The notes below the pieces were generated by a model that was not told the DNA's origin, did not search any database, and saw only the letters and a list, made by a program, of their open reading frames with translations. Positions 26,877-35,220 of a DNA stretch of 64,000 nt are shown here, one piece after another. The position numbers were made by a program, and so were the translations under genes. The stretch covers positions 186,001-250,000 of the forward strand of contig DATMAM010000031.1 in assembly GCA_035559995.1 (NCBI GenBank), read 5' to 3'. The stretch's first letter is position 1; every line of letters begins with the position of its first letter. The stretch is from DATMAM01 sp035559995. Its GTDB lineage: Bacteria > Desulfobacterota > Binatia > UBA9968.

Positions 26877-27673
26877 TGCTCGCTCAGGTCAAGATCGATA
26901 ACAGGATCGACGCCCATCTCGGGCAGCCGGCGCGCGCCGGCAAGCGGCCCGTCGTCATTCATCTCCACGAGCGCTACGGCATCGTCAAGCACACGCTGGA
27001 CCTGGCCGAGAAGCTCGTGCAAGCCGGTTATGTCACTCTGGCGCCCGACCTCTACTGGCGCTTTACCGGCGACCGCGAGGCTCTGGCGCGCGGCGACGCG
27101 CGCGCCGAGCTTAAAGACGAGGAAGTATTAAAAGACCTGGACGACATCGTCGCCTATCTCGCGGCCGTGCCAACGGCAGACTTGAGCCGCATCGCCATGA
27201 TCGGAGTGTGCGCAACCGGTCGGCAACCTGTGCTCGCGGCGGTTCACCGCAGCGATATTGCCGCCGCCGTGGTGCTCTATGGCGCGATCTACCCTGCCGA
27301 CTGGCAGCCGCACGCGCTTCGCCCCGAACCCATCAATGTTTTACTGGAGCGCGTCAGGTGTCCGGTCCTGGGAATTTTCGGCGAGCTGGACAATCTCGTT
27401 CCCCGCGAAAACGTTCTCAAAATGCGCAACGTCCTCGAAGCGGCCGGCAAGAGCTTCGACATCCGGATCTACCCTGACGCGCCGCATGGTTTTCTCAACG
27501 ACACGATGCCCGGACGGTATCGCGCGGAACAGGCGCGCGCCGCATGGAACCAGGTCCTTTCCTTCCTCGACAGCGCGCTCGAAAAAGGCTGGGATAAGCG
27601 CCGCGCCGTCTGGCGTTTTGAGAGCGACACTTCCCTCGACTACGACTTCGGCAAAAACAGACGCTGGGAGTAG
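26876..27673 (+). CDS. Dienelactone hydrolase family protein
   Basis: 265 residues from the ATG at 26876, which shares a base with the stop of the DsbA-like gene, so the two are translationally coupled. The elbow is IGVCATGRQP with cysteine C112; the acid is in FGELDNLVP and the base in DAPHGFLND. The last 30 residues (WDKRRAVWRFESDTS) extend beyond the core fold. It would hydrolyse a lactone or ester in the cytoplasm. Coupling to a thiol oxidoreductase suggests that its active-site cysteine, or a shared pathway, needs redox care; that is inference. Confidence 0.88.
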   Translation: MLAQVKIDNRIDAHLGQPARAGKRPVVIHLHERYGIVKHTLDLAEKLVQAGYVTLAPDLYWRFTGDREALARGDARAELKDEEVLKDLDDIVAYLAAVPTADLSRIAMIGVCATGRQPVLAAVHRSDIAAAVVLYGAIYPADWQPHALRPEPINVLLERVRCPVLGIFGELDNLVPRENVLKMRNVLEAAGKSFDIRIYPDAPHGFLNDTMPGRYRAEQARAAWNQVLSFLDSALEKGWDKRRAVWRFESDTSLDYDFGKNRRWE

Positions 27674-27694
27674 GAAAGATGTTTCGGGTTTTTG

Positions 27695-27800
27695 GCTTCT
27701 GCCCTCCGACCCCTCACTTCTGCCTCCTGAATTCTGACTTCTGCCTCCTGAATTCTGACTTCTGCCTACTGGATTCTGACTTCTGACTTCTGCCTTCCGA
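27695..27800 (+). repeat. Tandem 21-bp repeat, CTTCTGCCTCCTGAATTCTGA type
   Basis: Three full copies of a 21-base unit (27721-27741, 27742-27762 identical; 27763-27783 with two changes), flanked by degenerate partial copies. The same word family appears at 48541-48571. It follows the hydrolase gene and precedes the TctC promoter. There are no spacers, so it is not a CRISPR array. Confidence 0.85.
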
Positions 27801-27972
27801 TTTCCGTTTTCGTCTTCTGTTTTTCTCCCCGCCGACCGTACGGCTCGCTGAGCACTCGCCAGCGCCCGCAGGCTCCCCTCGAAACCAAGTTGACACCGGC
27901 TACCGGCGTCAAGTAGTGTTTTTGCACGCAAACCTGCGTGCGGCGTAGCGGCCATCCCCATCAGGAGGAGCT

Positions 27973-28947
27973 ATGGCTAAGAAAGTTGCGTATATACTGG
28001 TTTGTACGGCCCTGGTATGGGCGGCCCAGTCCTACGGCCAGCAGTATCCGTCCAAGATTATCACCATGATGGTTCCGTTTGCCGCGGGCGGCCCCACGGA
28101 TACCGTCGCCCGGTTGCTCGCGCAGTCGATGGGAGCCGCCCTCAAGCAGCAGATCATCGTCGAGAACGTCGGGGGGGCGGGCGGAACGATCGCTCCCGCG
28201 CGCGTCGCCAAGGCGTCGCCCGATGGCTATACGATCCTGATCCATCACATCGGCATGTCCACCGCTCCCGCCCTCTACCGCAAATTGCCGTACGATCCGG
28301 TCAAGGATTTCGAGCCGATCGGGCTGATCAACGAAGTCCCCATGACCCTGGTGGCGAAGAGGGATTTTCCGCCCAAGGACCTGAAGGAGCTGATCGCGTA
28401 CGTGAAGGCGAACAAGGAGAAGGTGACGTACGCAAACGCCGGCCTCGGCGCCGCGTCGCACCTCTGTGGCCTGCTCTTTATGAGCGCGATCCAGACGGAC
28501 CTAACCACGGTTCCATATAAAGGCACCGGCCCCGCGATGAATGATCTCCTGGGCGGCCAGGTAGACTTTATGTGCGACCAGACGACGAATACGACGAGCC
28601 AGATCAAGGGAGGTAAAATCAAAGTCTACGCCGTGACGACAAAGAAGCGCGTCCGTTCGCTGCCCAATGTCCCTACCGCCGAGGAAGCCGGGCTGCCGGG
28701 CTTTGAAGTCACGGTGTGGCACGGGCTGTACGCGCCGAGGGGGACCGCAAAGCCTGTCATCGACACGCTCAACAAGGCTCTCCTGCACGCCCTCCACGAC
28801 AGCACCGTCAAGCAACGCTTTGCCGAGCTCGGCACCGAACCGGTCCCGGACAGCCGGGCGACGCCCGAGGCCCTGCGCGCGCACCTGAAAGCCGAGATCG
28901 ACAAGTGGGGGCCGATCATCAAAAAAGCGGGAGTCTACGCGGACTAG
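27973..28947 (+). CDS. tctC: Tripartite tricarboxylate transporter binding protein (Bug family)
   Basis: 324 residues with an N-terminal signal peptide (MAKKVAYILVCTALVWAAQSYGQ). Typical Bug-family blocks are YPSKIITMMVPFAAGGPTD, GGAGGTIAPARVAKASPDGY, GLGAASHL, VPYKGTGPAMNDLLGGQVDFM and LPNVPTAEEAGLPGFE. It binds a carboxylate in the periplasm and passes it to TctA/TctB. GGAGGAG precedes the ATG. The two membrane subunits follow at once, so this is a complete transporter, unlike the many orphan Bug proteins in proteobacteria. The ligand is unknown. Confidence 0.94.
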   Translation: MAKKVAYILVCTALVWAAQSYGQQYPSKIITMMVPFAAGGPTDTVARLLAQSMGAALKQQIIVENVGGAGGTIAPARVAKASPDGYTILIHHIGMSTAPALYRKLPYDPVKDFEPIGLINEVPMTLVAKRDFPPKDLKELIAYVKANKEKVTYANAGLGAASHLCGLLFMSAIQTDLTTVPYKGTGPAMNDLLGGQVDFMCDQTTNTTSQIKGGKIKVYAVTTKKRVRSLPNVPTAEEAGLPGFEVTVWHGLYAPRGTAKPVIDTLNKALLHALHDSTVKQRFAELGTEPVPDSRATPEALRAHLKAEIDKWGPIIKKAGVYAD

Positions 28948-29041
28948 ATAAGCGCGGCCCGGCGAGCATTGAGGGTTGGCTGTGGAATAGCCGGCGCTCC
29001 AGCGCGCCAGCGCTTCATCTCAACTGGAACTGGAGTTGCTC

Positions 29042-29503
29042 TTGATCTCAGCCATTCGCAGCACCAAGGACTTTTGGACCGGCATCATTTATGTCGTCTT
29101 CGGGGTGGGTGCCGTCGTCCTCGCGCGGGATTACGGGATGGGCACGGCTCTCAAGATGGGCCCGGGCTACTTCCCCACGGTCTTGGGGGGGTTGCTAACC
29201 GTGATCGGCGTCATCTCTCTGATCCGATCGTTCATAAAGGAAGGGACGCCGATTAGCCGATTCGGCTTGAAGGGGCTCGTGCTCGTTGCCGGCTCGACGC
29301 TCGCCTTTGGCCTTCTTCTCCGGGGAGCCGGACTCGCCGTCGCGTTGCCTGTCCTCGTTCTCGTCAGCTCTTACGCGAGCGCGCACTTTCGCTGGGAACG
29401 TTCGCTTGCGTTGGCGGCCGGGCTCACCGTTTTCTGCGTGCTGGTTTTTCTTAAGGGTTTGGGCGTGCCGCTGCCGGTTCTCGGCTCCTGGTTCGGCGGT
29501 TAG
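29042..29503 (+). CDS. tctB: Tripartite tricarboxylate transporter small membrane subunit
   Basis: 153 residues with four predicted membrane helices: one near residues 12-30, one at 45-62, a third at 77-110 and the last near 125-145. GPGYFPTVLGGLL is typical of TctB. The start is probably TTG at 29042, six bases after GGAG; the TTG two codons earlier abuts the GGAG and is too close. It lies between TctC and TctA and is needed with them for sodium-driven uptake of carboxylates. Confidence 0.9.
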   Translation: MISAIRSTKDFWTGIIYVVFGVGAVVLARDYGMGTALKMGPGYFPTVLGGLLTVIGVISLIRSFIKEGTPISRFGLKGLVLVAGSTLAFGLLLRGAGLAVALPVLVLVSSYASAHFRWERSLALAAGLTVFCVLVFLKGLGVPLPVLGSWFGG

Positions 29504-29518
29504 AGCGTCGGCCTCTCG

Positions 29519-31018
29519 ATGGACCTGTTCTCTAATCTCGCTTTAGGCCTAAGCACCGCGATCACTCCGATCAACTTGCTTTACTGCCTGATCGGCGTCT
29601 TTCTCGGCACGCTGATCGGCGTTCTGCCGGGACTCGGTCCGACCGCCACCATCGCCATGCTGCTGCCGATCACGTTCGTATTGCCGCCCATATCGGCGCT
29701 GATCATGCTCGCGGGAATCTACTACGGTTCTCAGTACGGCGGCTCCACGACCTCGATTCTGGTCAATCTCCCGGGCGAGGCGGCCTCGGTGGTGACGACG
29801 CTCGACGGCTACCAGATGGCGCGGCGCGGGCGCGCGGGAGTGGCCCTGGCGACGGCCGCAATCGGCTCTTTCTTTGCGGGTACGGTTGCCACTTTGTTGC
29901 TTGCGCTTTTCGCGCCCCCGCTCTCCGAGCTTGCGCTCCAGTTCGGCCCGGCCGACTATTTTTCTCTCATGGTGCTCGGACTGGTCGCCTCCGTCGTTCT
30001 GGCGCAGGGCTCCTTGCTCCACGCGATCGGCATGGTCGTTCTTGGGCTGCTGTTGGGCCTGATCGGCACCGACGTGACGTCCGGTACGCAGCGCTACACG
30101 TTCGATATCCCGCAGCTCGCGGACGGCATCGGCTTTGTGGTCGTCGCGATGGGCATGTTCGGACTGGCCGAAATCATCCGCAATCTGGAGCAAGAGGACG
30201 GGCGCACGGTCATGGTGCGCGAAATTACCAGCCTCATGCCAACGAAGGAAGACTGGAAACGAATGGTGGCGCCGATTCTTCGCGGCACCGCGATCGGTTC
30301 TGCGGTCGGCATATTGCCCGGCAGCGGTTCGATCCTCGGAGCCTTCGCCGCCTACTCGATCGAAAAGAAAATCTCAAAAAACGCCGCGGAGTTCGGCAAA
30401 GGGGCGATCGAGGGGGTCGCCGCTCCGGAGGCCGCCAACAACGCTGGCGCGCAGACGTCGTTCATCCCGATGCTCACGCTGGGCATTCCCTCCAATCCCG
30501 TGATGGCGCTGATGATCGGCGCCATGATCATCCAGGGCATCCAGCCCGGGCCGTCGGTGATGAAAGAGCAGCCGGCTCTCGTCTGGGGAATCATCGTCTC
30601 GATGTGGATCGGCAATTTCTTTCTCGTTCTTCTCAATCTGCCACTGATCGGTCTCTGGGTACGGCTGATCATGGTGCCTTACAGTCTCCTTTACCCGGCG
30701 ATCCTGGTTTTCTGCGGCATCGGCGTCTTTAGCCTCAACAACAGCGAGTTCGACGTTTATCTGATGGCGCTCTTCGGGCTGTTGGGATACGTGTTCGTGA
30801 AGCTCGACTGCGAGCCCGCGCCCATGCTGCTTGCGTTTATTCTCGGTCCTTTGATGGAGGAGTATCTTCGCCGCGCGATGCTGATCTCGCGCGGCAACCC
30901 GTGGGTCTTCGTGCAGCGCCCGATCAGCGCGACTTTACTTGCCATCGCCGTCCTGGCGATGTGCGCCGTACTGGTGCCTAGCTTCTCCAAAACGCGCGAG
31001 GAAGCGCTGCGCGCCTGA
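29519..31018 (+). CDS. tctA: Tripartite tricarboxylate transporter large permease
   Basis: 499 residues, the normal TctA size, with about 12 membrane helices. Family signatures are GVLPGLGPTATIAMLLPIT near the N-terminus, YYGSQYGGSTTSILVNLPGEA, and GAIEGVAAPEAANNA with FIPMLTLGIPSNPVMALM in the second half, which mirror each other. It forms the translocation pore. The ATG at 29519 starts 15 bases after TctB. Confidence 0.95.
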   Translation: MDLFSNLALGLSTAITPINLLYCLIGVFLGTLIGVLPGLGPTATIAMLLPITFVLPPISALIMLAGIYYGSQYGGSTTSILVNLPGEAASVVTTLDGYQMARRGRAGVALATAAIGSFFAGTVATLLLALFAPPLSELALQFGPADYFSLMVLGLVASVVLAQGSLLHAIGMVVLGLLLGLIGTDVTSGTQRYTFDIPQLADGIGFVVVAMGMFGLAEIIRNLEQEDGRTVMVREITSLMPTKEDWKRMVAPILRGTAIGSAVGILPGSGSILGAFAAYSIEKKISKNAAEFGKGAIEGVAAPEAANNAGAQTSFIPMLTLGIPSNPVMALMIGAMIIQGIQPGPSVMKEQPALVWGIIVSMWIGNFFLVLLNLPLIGLWVRLIMVPYSLLYPAILVFCGIGVFSLNNSEFDVYLMALFGLLGYVFVKLDCEPAPMLLAFILGPLMEEYLRRAMLISRGNPWVFVQRPISATLLAIAVLAMCAVLVPSFSKTREEALRA

Positions 31019-31078
31019 AGCGCGGCGCGGCTGGACACCGATCTTTTCGCGGATTTCCAGTGCAAACGAGGTGAGCGG

Positions 31079-31351
31079 ATGAAGCTTAAGGGGTTAGCGG
31101 CATGGCCAGCCTTGGTTTGTCTTGCCAGCGCATTATCAGCGTGCAGCGCGGCCGAGGACAGCCCGCGAGCAATCTACGGCGCGCCCGGCGCAAAGCCGAG
31201 CGGTTTTTTCGCGCGGCTTTGGGATCGCATCACGGAAAGAGAGTGCATGGTCGCCGGCTTTTCTTGCCCCTACGGCTTGGGACCGGCGGATGAACCGTGC
31301 GAGTGCACCGACCCGTCGGGCAGAGTTTTGGGCGGGCGAACGATCAAATAG
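31079..31351 (+). CDS. Small lipoprotein, unknown function
   Basis: 90 residues. A signal sequence ends in the lipobox LSAC (cysteine near residue 22), so the protein is lipid-anchored. The mature part has four cysteines (ECM, SCPYG, CECT), which could form disulfides or bind a metal. GAGGTGAG precedes the ATG. It is followed 19 bases later by the LVIVD protein, so they may be co-transcribed. I do not recognise the family. Confidence 0.65.
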   Translation: MKLKGLAAWPALVCLASALSACSAAEDSPRAIYGAPGAKPSGFFARLWDRITERECMVAGFSCPYGLGPADEPCECTDPSGRVLGGRTIK

Positions 31352-31370
31352 ATCCGAGCAGGAGGAAAAC

Positions 31371-32483
31371 ATGCAATTCGGGGTGAGCAGCAAGATCAAA
31401 CAGATCGCGAGAATGGATTTACCCGGGGGCGGGCAGGTGGTTGTAGAAAACGGCTACTGCTACGTCGGCCACATGGACCCGCCGCACGGAACTTCGATCA
31501 TCGACGTCAAAGACCCGAAGCACCCCAAGCTTGTCACCGAGATCGAGATCCCGGTCGGGCTCCACTCGCACAAAGTTCGGGTCAACGACGACGTCATGCT
31601 GGTGAACTACGAGCGCTACCAAACCAAGGAAAAGCTCGACGCCGGACTGAAAATTTTCGACGTCAGCGACAAGTCCCGCCCGCGCGAGATCGCTTTTTTC
31701 AAAGGCGAGCGGGGCGTTCACCGCTTCACGTTCGACGGCCGTTATGCCTACCTCTCGATCGACATCGAAGGCTATCTCGGCAACATCGTGATGATCGTCG
31801 ATCTCAAAGACCCGTCCAGGCCGCAGGAAGTCGGCCGCTGGTGGATGCCCGGCCAGTGGACAGCCGGCGGCGAGAAGCCGACCTGGAAAGAGAGGGATCA
31901 CCGCTGCCACCACCCGTTGCGCAAAGGGAATCGCCTCTACGCGGGTTACTGGCAAGGCGGGTTTGTGATCCTGGACATCTCCGACATGAGCAAGCCGAAG
32001 CTCATCAGCCATTTTGACTGGAGCCCGCCCTACCCTTCTCCCACGCACACGACCTTGCCGCTGCCGTGGAAGCTGCGGGACCGCGACTTTCTGGTCGTCA
32101 CCGACGAAGAGGCGAGCAAGCTCGCGCCGACGCCGCCCGCCTTCCTCTGGATGGTGGATATCACGGAGGAAACCCGGCCGATTCCGGTCTCCACGTACAT
32201 GGTTCCCGGAGACGGCACGGACGGCCTCGGCGGCCGCTTCGGCGCGCACCAGCCCGCGGAGCAGCTCTACGACAACACGATGTATGTCACGTGGTTTGCC
32301 GGCGGGCTCCGCGCCGTAGACATCTCCAATCCTTATCAGCCCCGCGAGGTGGGCTACTACGTGCCGCTTCCCGGCAAAGGCCAGAAGATTGCGATGAGCA
32401 ACGACGTGTTCCGCCGCGACGACGGCCTTCTTTTCCTCGTCGACCGTTACGACGGGCTGGAGATTCTGGAAAGCGAGCTGTGA
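31371..32483 (+). CDS. LVIVD repeat protein (beta-propeller)
   Basis: 370 residues from the ATG at 31371, after AGGAGG. Repeated blocks of the form 'III/FDVxDxxxPxxxxxI' appear at about 40, 90, 145 and 200 (for example SIIDVKDPKHPKLVTEIEI, KIFDVSDKSRPREIAFF and MIVDLKDPSRPQEVGRW). These are LVIVD repeats forming propeller blades. No signal peptide is seen. Related proteins include selenium-binding/methanethiol oxidase-like propellers, but the substrate residues of those are not recognisable here, so function is open. Confidence 0.8.
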   Translation: MQFGVSSKIKQIARMDLPGGGQVVVENGYCYVGHMDPPHGTSIIDVKDPKHPKLVTEIEIPVGLHSHKVRVNDDVMLVNYERYQTKEKLDAGLKIFDVSDKSRPREIAFFKGERGVHRFTFDGRYAYLSIDIEGYLGNIVMIVDLKDPSRPQEVGRWWMPGQWTAGGEKPTWKERDHRCHHPLRKGNRLYAGYWQGGFVILDISDMSKPKLISHFDWSPPYPSPTHTTLPLPWKLRDRDFLVVTDEEASKLAPTPPAFLWMVDITEETRPIPVSTYMVPGDGTDGLGGRFGAHQPAEQLYDNTMYVTWFAGGLRAVDISNPYQPREVGYYVPLPGKGQKIAMSNDVFRRDDGLLFLVDRYDGLEILESEL

Positions 32484-32812
32484 GCTCGCGCTCTCAAAGG
32501 AGTGTTTGATGAGCTTACGCCCGCCCACAGAAGATGAAAATCGCCTTGACCTGTTGCCCGCCCTCTCTGGTAGTTGTTGCGCACCGAAGCCAACTCCTCC
32601 GACTCCCCGAGTAGCGGCCGTCCGGGGTCGCGTATCCCTCGCTACGGCCCTGCGGGCCGACTCGGGAGATCGGCTCGAAGGGTGGTCCTGAGCAGGCAGA
32701 GCGCGAAGCGTTGCCGTATCGAAGGATGCGCGCTGCGCGCTACTCGGGAAATCGGGACTTGGATCATAAGCGTCGTGATTTGCAACGGTGTTTTTAAAGG
32801 AGCCAAGACGGG
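32484..32812. other. Intergenic region with possible decayed sequence
   Basis: No supported gene. AAAGGAG followed by an ATG (32509) opens a short 60-codon frame that matches nothing and stops soon, possibly the remnant of a gene start. The middle holds GC-rich palindromic words (ctacggccctgcgggccg) like dispersed intergenic repeats. The right end carries the ribosome site of the next gene. Confidence 0.4.
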
Positions 32813-34051
32813 ATGAAAAAAAACGTGACAAGGATAGCCGCGCCGTTGCTGGTTTTGGTTTTTGTGCTCTCCATGGCCGCGCTCGGTTACTGTCAATCGC
32901 CGGTTAAAATCGGCTTTATCACGCCGCTTACGGGAGTCTATGCCGCCCTCGGCGCGGATTTGCGAGACGGCTTTCTTCTTTACTGGAGCGAGATCGGCAA
33001 CAGGACGGCCGGACGCCCCGTCGAGATCATCGTCGAGGACAAGGGGAGCAACCGCGCCGACGACGCCCTCGCGAAGGCGCGAAAGCTCGTGGAGAAGGAC
33101 GCGGTGCATGTCCTCGCTGGAATCATCTCGACTCCCGTCGCCATCGCGCTGCGCGAATACGCGCACAACAACAAGGTTCCCTTGATCGTGGCCAACGCGG
33201 GCGCCGATGCCATCACGCAGAAGCTCCGCAGCCCCTATGTCTTCCGCTCTTCGTTTTCCAACAGCGACTCGTCCCATCCGCTCGGCGACTGGGCTTACAA
33301 GCAAGGCTACCGCCGGATGGTCTTGATGGCGGCCGACTACGGCGCGGGCTATGAGAACACCGGCGGCATCGCGCGCACGTTCACCGAAGCGGGCGGAAAA
33401 ATCGTCCAGGAGATCTACTCGGCGCTCGGCACCGCCGATTTTGCGCCGTACATTTCTTATATCGACCGCAACGCCGATGTCGTCGCGGTTTTCTATGCCG
33501 GCGCCGACGCGCTGCGCTTTGTCACCCAGTACGCGGAGTACGGGCTGCACGGAAAAATTCCGCTGATCGGCAAGGGCTTTCTCGTGGACGAGGTGTTGCT
33601 TCCCAGGCAGGGCGACGCCGCTCTCGGCATCGTGACTTCGCTCCAGTGGAGCGCGGCTTTGGACTCGCCGCAAAACAAAAAATTCATTCAGGCTTATGAA
33701 ACGAAATACAAGCGCCCGGCGACAGTCTACGCCGAGCAGGCCTACGTGGCGGCGCAAATGATTGCCTTGGCTGGCGATGCCGTAAAAGGGAAAGTGGAAA
33801 ATCAGCAGGCCTTCTTGGCGGCGTTGCGGAAGATAGAGGTGGACGCTCCGCGCGGGAAGTTAAGACTCGATGCCTATCATAACCCGATCCATACGGCGTA
33901 CATTCGCAAGGTCGAGAAAAGAGACGGCAAATTACAAAACACCGTCATTGCCTCTTATCCCAACACGAGCCAGTTCTGGAAATGGTCTCCCGAAGCGTTT
34001 ATGGCCATGCCCTCTTACGCCGACATGAAGGGAAAGTGGGTGAAGCAATGA
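32813..34051 (+). CDS. LivK-type ABC substrate-binding protein (orphan)
   Basis: 412 residues with a signal peptide (MKKNVTRIAAPLLVLVFVLSMAALGYCQ). The type I periplasmic-binding fold is shown by VKIGFITPLTGVYAALGADLRDGF, EIIVEDKGSNRADDALAKARKLVE, and PLIVANAGADAIT. Such proteins bind branched-chain amino acids, amides or aromatic acids. AAAGGAG precedes the ATG. No LivHMGF genes are near, so it is an orphan that must use a transporter encoded elsewhere, or serve in sensing. Confidence 0.9.
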   Translation: MKKNVTRIAAPLLVLVFVLSMAALGYCQSPVKIGFITPLTGVYAALGADLRDGFLLYWSEIGNRTAGRPVEIIVEDKGSNRADDALAKARKLVEKDAVHVLAGIISTPVAIALREYAHNNKVPLIVANAGADAITQKLRSPYVFRSSFSNSDSSHPLGDWAYKQGYRRMVLMAADYGAGYENTGGIARTFTEAGGKIVQEIYSALGTADFAPYISYIDRNADVVAVFYAGADALRFVTQYAEYGLHGKIPLIGKGFLVDEVLLPRQGDAALGIVTSLQWSAALDSPQNKKFIQAYETKYKRPATVYAEQAYVAAQMIALAGDAVKGKVENQQAFLAALRKIEVDAPRGKLRLDAYHNPIHTAYIRKVEKRDGKLQNTVIASYPNTSQFWKWSPEAFMAMPSYADMKGKWVKQ

Positions 34052-34128
34052 GCCTTTGGCGATGGTCGCGAGGTGGCTCAGCGGGCTACGATCCTCCCAC
34101 GGCGATTGTCCCGCGCGCGGCCTTTCCC

Positions 34129-34290
34129 TTATGTTCCGGGATAATATTCGATGGTGGGCATCGAGGCCGGCTTCTTTTCCTGCTCCTGATTTTCCACGCG
34201 GCGCGGCGGCTCATCGGCGGGCTTGACTTGCGCGCCGCAACCCCAAAGCGCCCAGAGAACCCCAAAAACGATTATCGTAAACGCACGCAT
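34129..34290 (-). CDS. Very small lipoprotein (53 residues), unknown
   Basis: The ATG at 34290 has AGAGGGGG five bases upstream. The protein starts MRAFTIIVFGVLWALWGCGAQ, an ideal lipoprotein signal with the lipobox cysteine at residue 18. The mature part is short, charged and proline-rich, ending PTIEYYPGT. It has no recognisable domain. It lies between two plus-strand genes on the opposite strand. Confidence 0.6.
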   Translation of the reverse strand: MRAFTIIVFGVLWALWGCGAQVKPADEPPRRVENQEQEKKPASMPTIEYYPGT

Positions 34291-34803
34291 TTTACCCCCT
34301 CTTGTCGCGATTTCCCGGTTAAACTACCGGCCTCTTCAATTAGCCGCCTCCAAAGGCCTCAGGCGGCACCACTGCGATAGTCAGCCTGTCACAGAGGCGC
34401 GCGCTTTGCTATCTCTTGGCCGCCCGGAGGGACTCGGCGAGCTCACCGCCTCAGGCCGAGCGAAAAACTTCCCTGCGCGAAGGGCTTATCCGACGTCCGC
34501 GCCTTACGCCGTCACGGCCCGACGGAGCCAGTGCGCCACCACCTTGAGCTCCACCATGCGTTAAGTCTTCGCCCTTGCAATTGCGGAAACAGGAAACAAA
34601 GTCGCTCCGACTGAAACGATCTTGCGCGAGCCTTTTGGTCTTGTCGAAATTTGTCCCGCTTGACACCCTGTCCTCTTGTGATAGGCGTCCGAGCGAAAAA
34701 GCTAAAGACGCACGGCCTCGCCACTGTCACGGCAAAGCCGTGCTACAGCGCTCAAGTCATCGGGCTTATCATAGCAAGCAAAAAGAGTCGGCGGAGGTGA
34801 TCG
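34291..34803. other. Intergenic region with stem-loop leader for the small lipoprotein
   Basis: No gene in either strand that I can support. On the minus strand it is the leader of the 53-residue lipoprotein and contains a strong hairpin (gccgcct at 34343-34349 with aggcggc at 34361-34367, 11-base loop). The right end has GGAGGTGATCG, the ribosome site for the gene at 34804. Confidence 0.4.
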
Positions 34804-35154
34804 ATGCCTGAGCAGATTTCGAAATATCCGGAGGTCACGCTCGAGGTGCTCAAAAGCGCCGGCGCCGTTTGCGGCCAGGGGGCGCCGCAGAAGATCTTAA
34901 AGCAGTGCCCCGCGAAGCAGTTCTGCTCTCTTCCCGCAGGCGAGATTTGCGTTTACGGAATCGACCAGATACCGCAGATGACGCAGATCACGCTGGAGGA
35001 GCTGGCTCGGGTCGTCGCGCGCAAACAGTCGAGCCTGGAAGACCTGCCGGTCATGGGCCCGGCGGGAGCCCTCATCGTGGGCGCCGTCTTTGCCGCCGGT
35101 TTTGCTCTCGGGAAGTTTCGGCGGAAAACGGCTCCAGGCCAGCCGGCACGTTAA
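34804..35154 (+). CDS. Small cysteine-containing membrane protein, unknown
   Basis: 116 residues, with GGAGGT before the ATG. Residues 1-60 hold four cysteines (C23, C35, C41, C49) and an amphipathic segment. Residues 84-105 (GPAGALIVGAVFAAGFALGKF) form a C-terminal membrane helix followed by a basic tail. No signal peptide. The four cysteines in a soluble head could bind a metal or a cluster. I do not recognise the family. Confidence 0.6.
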   Translation: MPEQISKYPEVTLEVLKSAGAVCGQGAPQKILKQCPAKQFCSLPAGEICVYGIDQIPQMTQITLEELARVVARKQSSLEDLPVMGPAGALIVGAVFAAGFALGKFRRKTAPGQPAR

Positions 35155-35220
35155 AAGCCCTAAGAGCGAGAGCTCGATCGAAAAATTGCCGGATGTTGCG
35201 GTAGCGCGGCGCTCAACGAC

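Noticed and set aside
27695..27800. A short CRISPR array.
   Set aside because: The 21-bp units are adjacent with no spacers and no cas genes are in the window.
32509..32691. A short gene after the LVIVD protein.
   Set aside because: A ribosome site and ATG are present, but the 60-codon product has low-complexity composition, no signal or domain, and overlaps repeat-like sequence.
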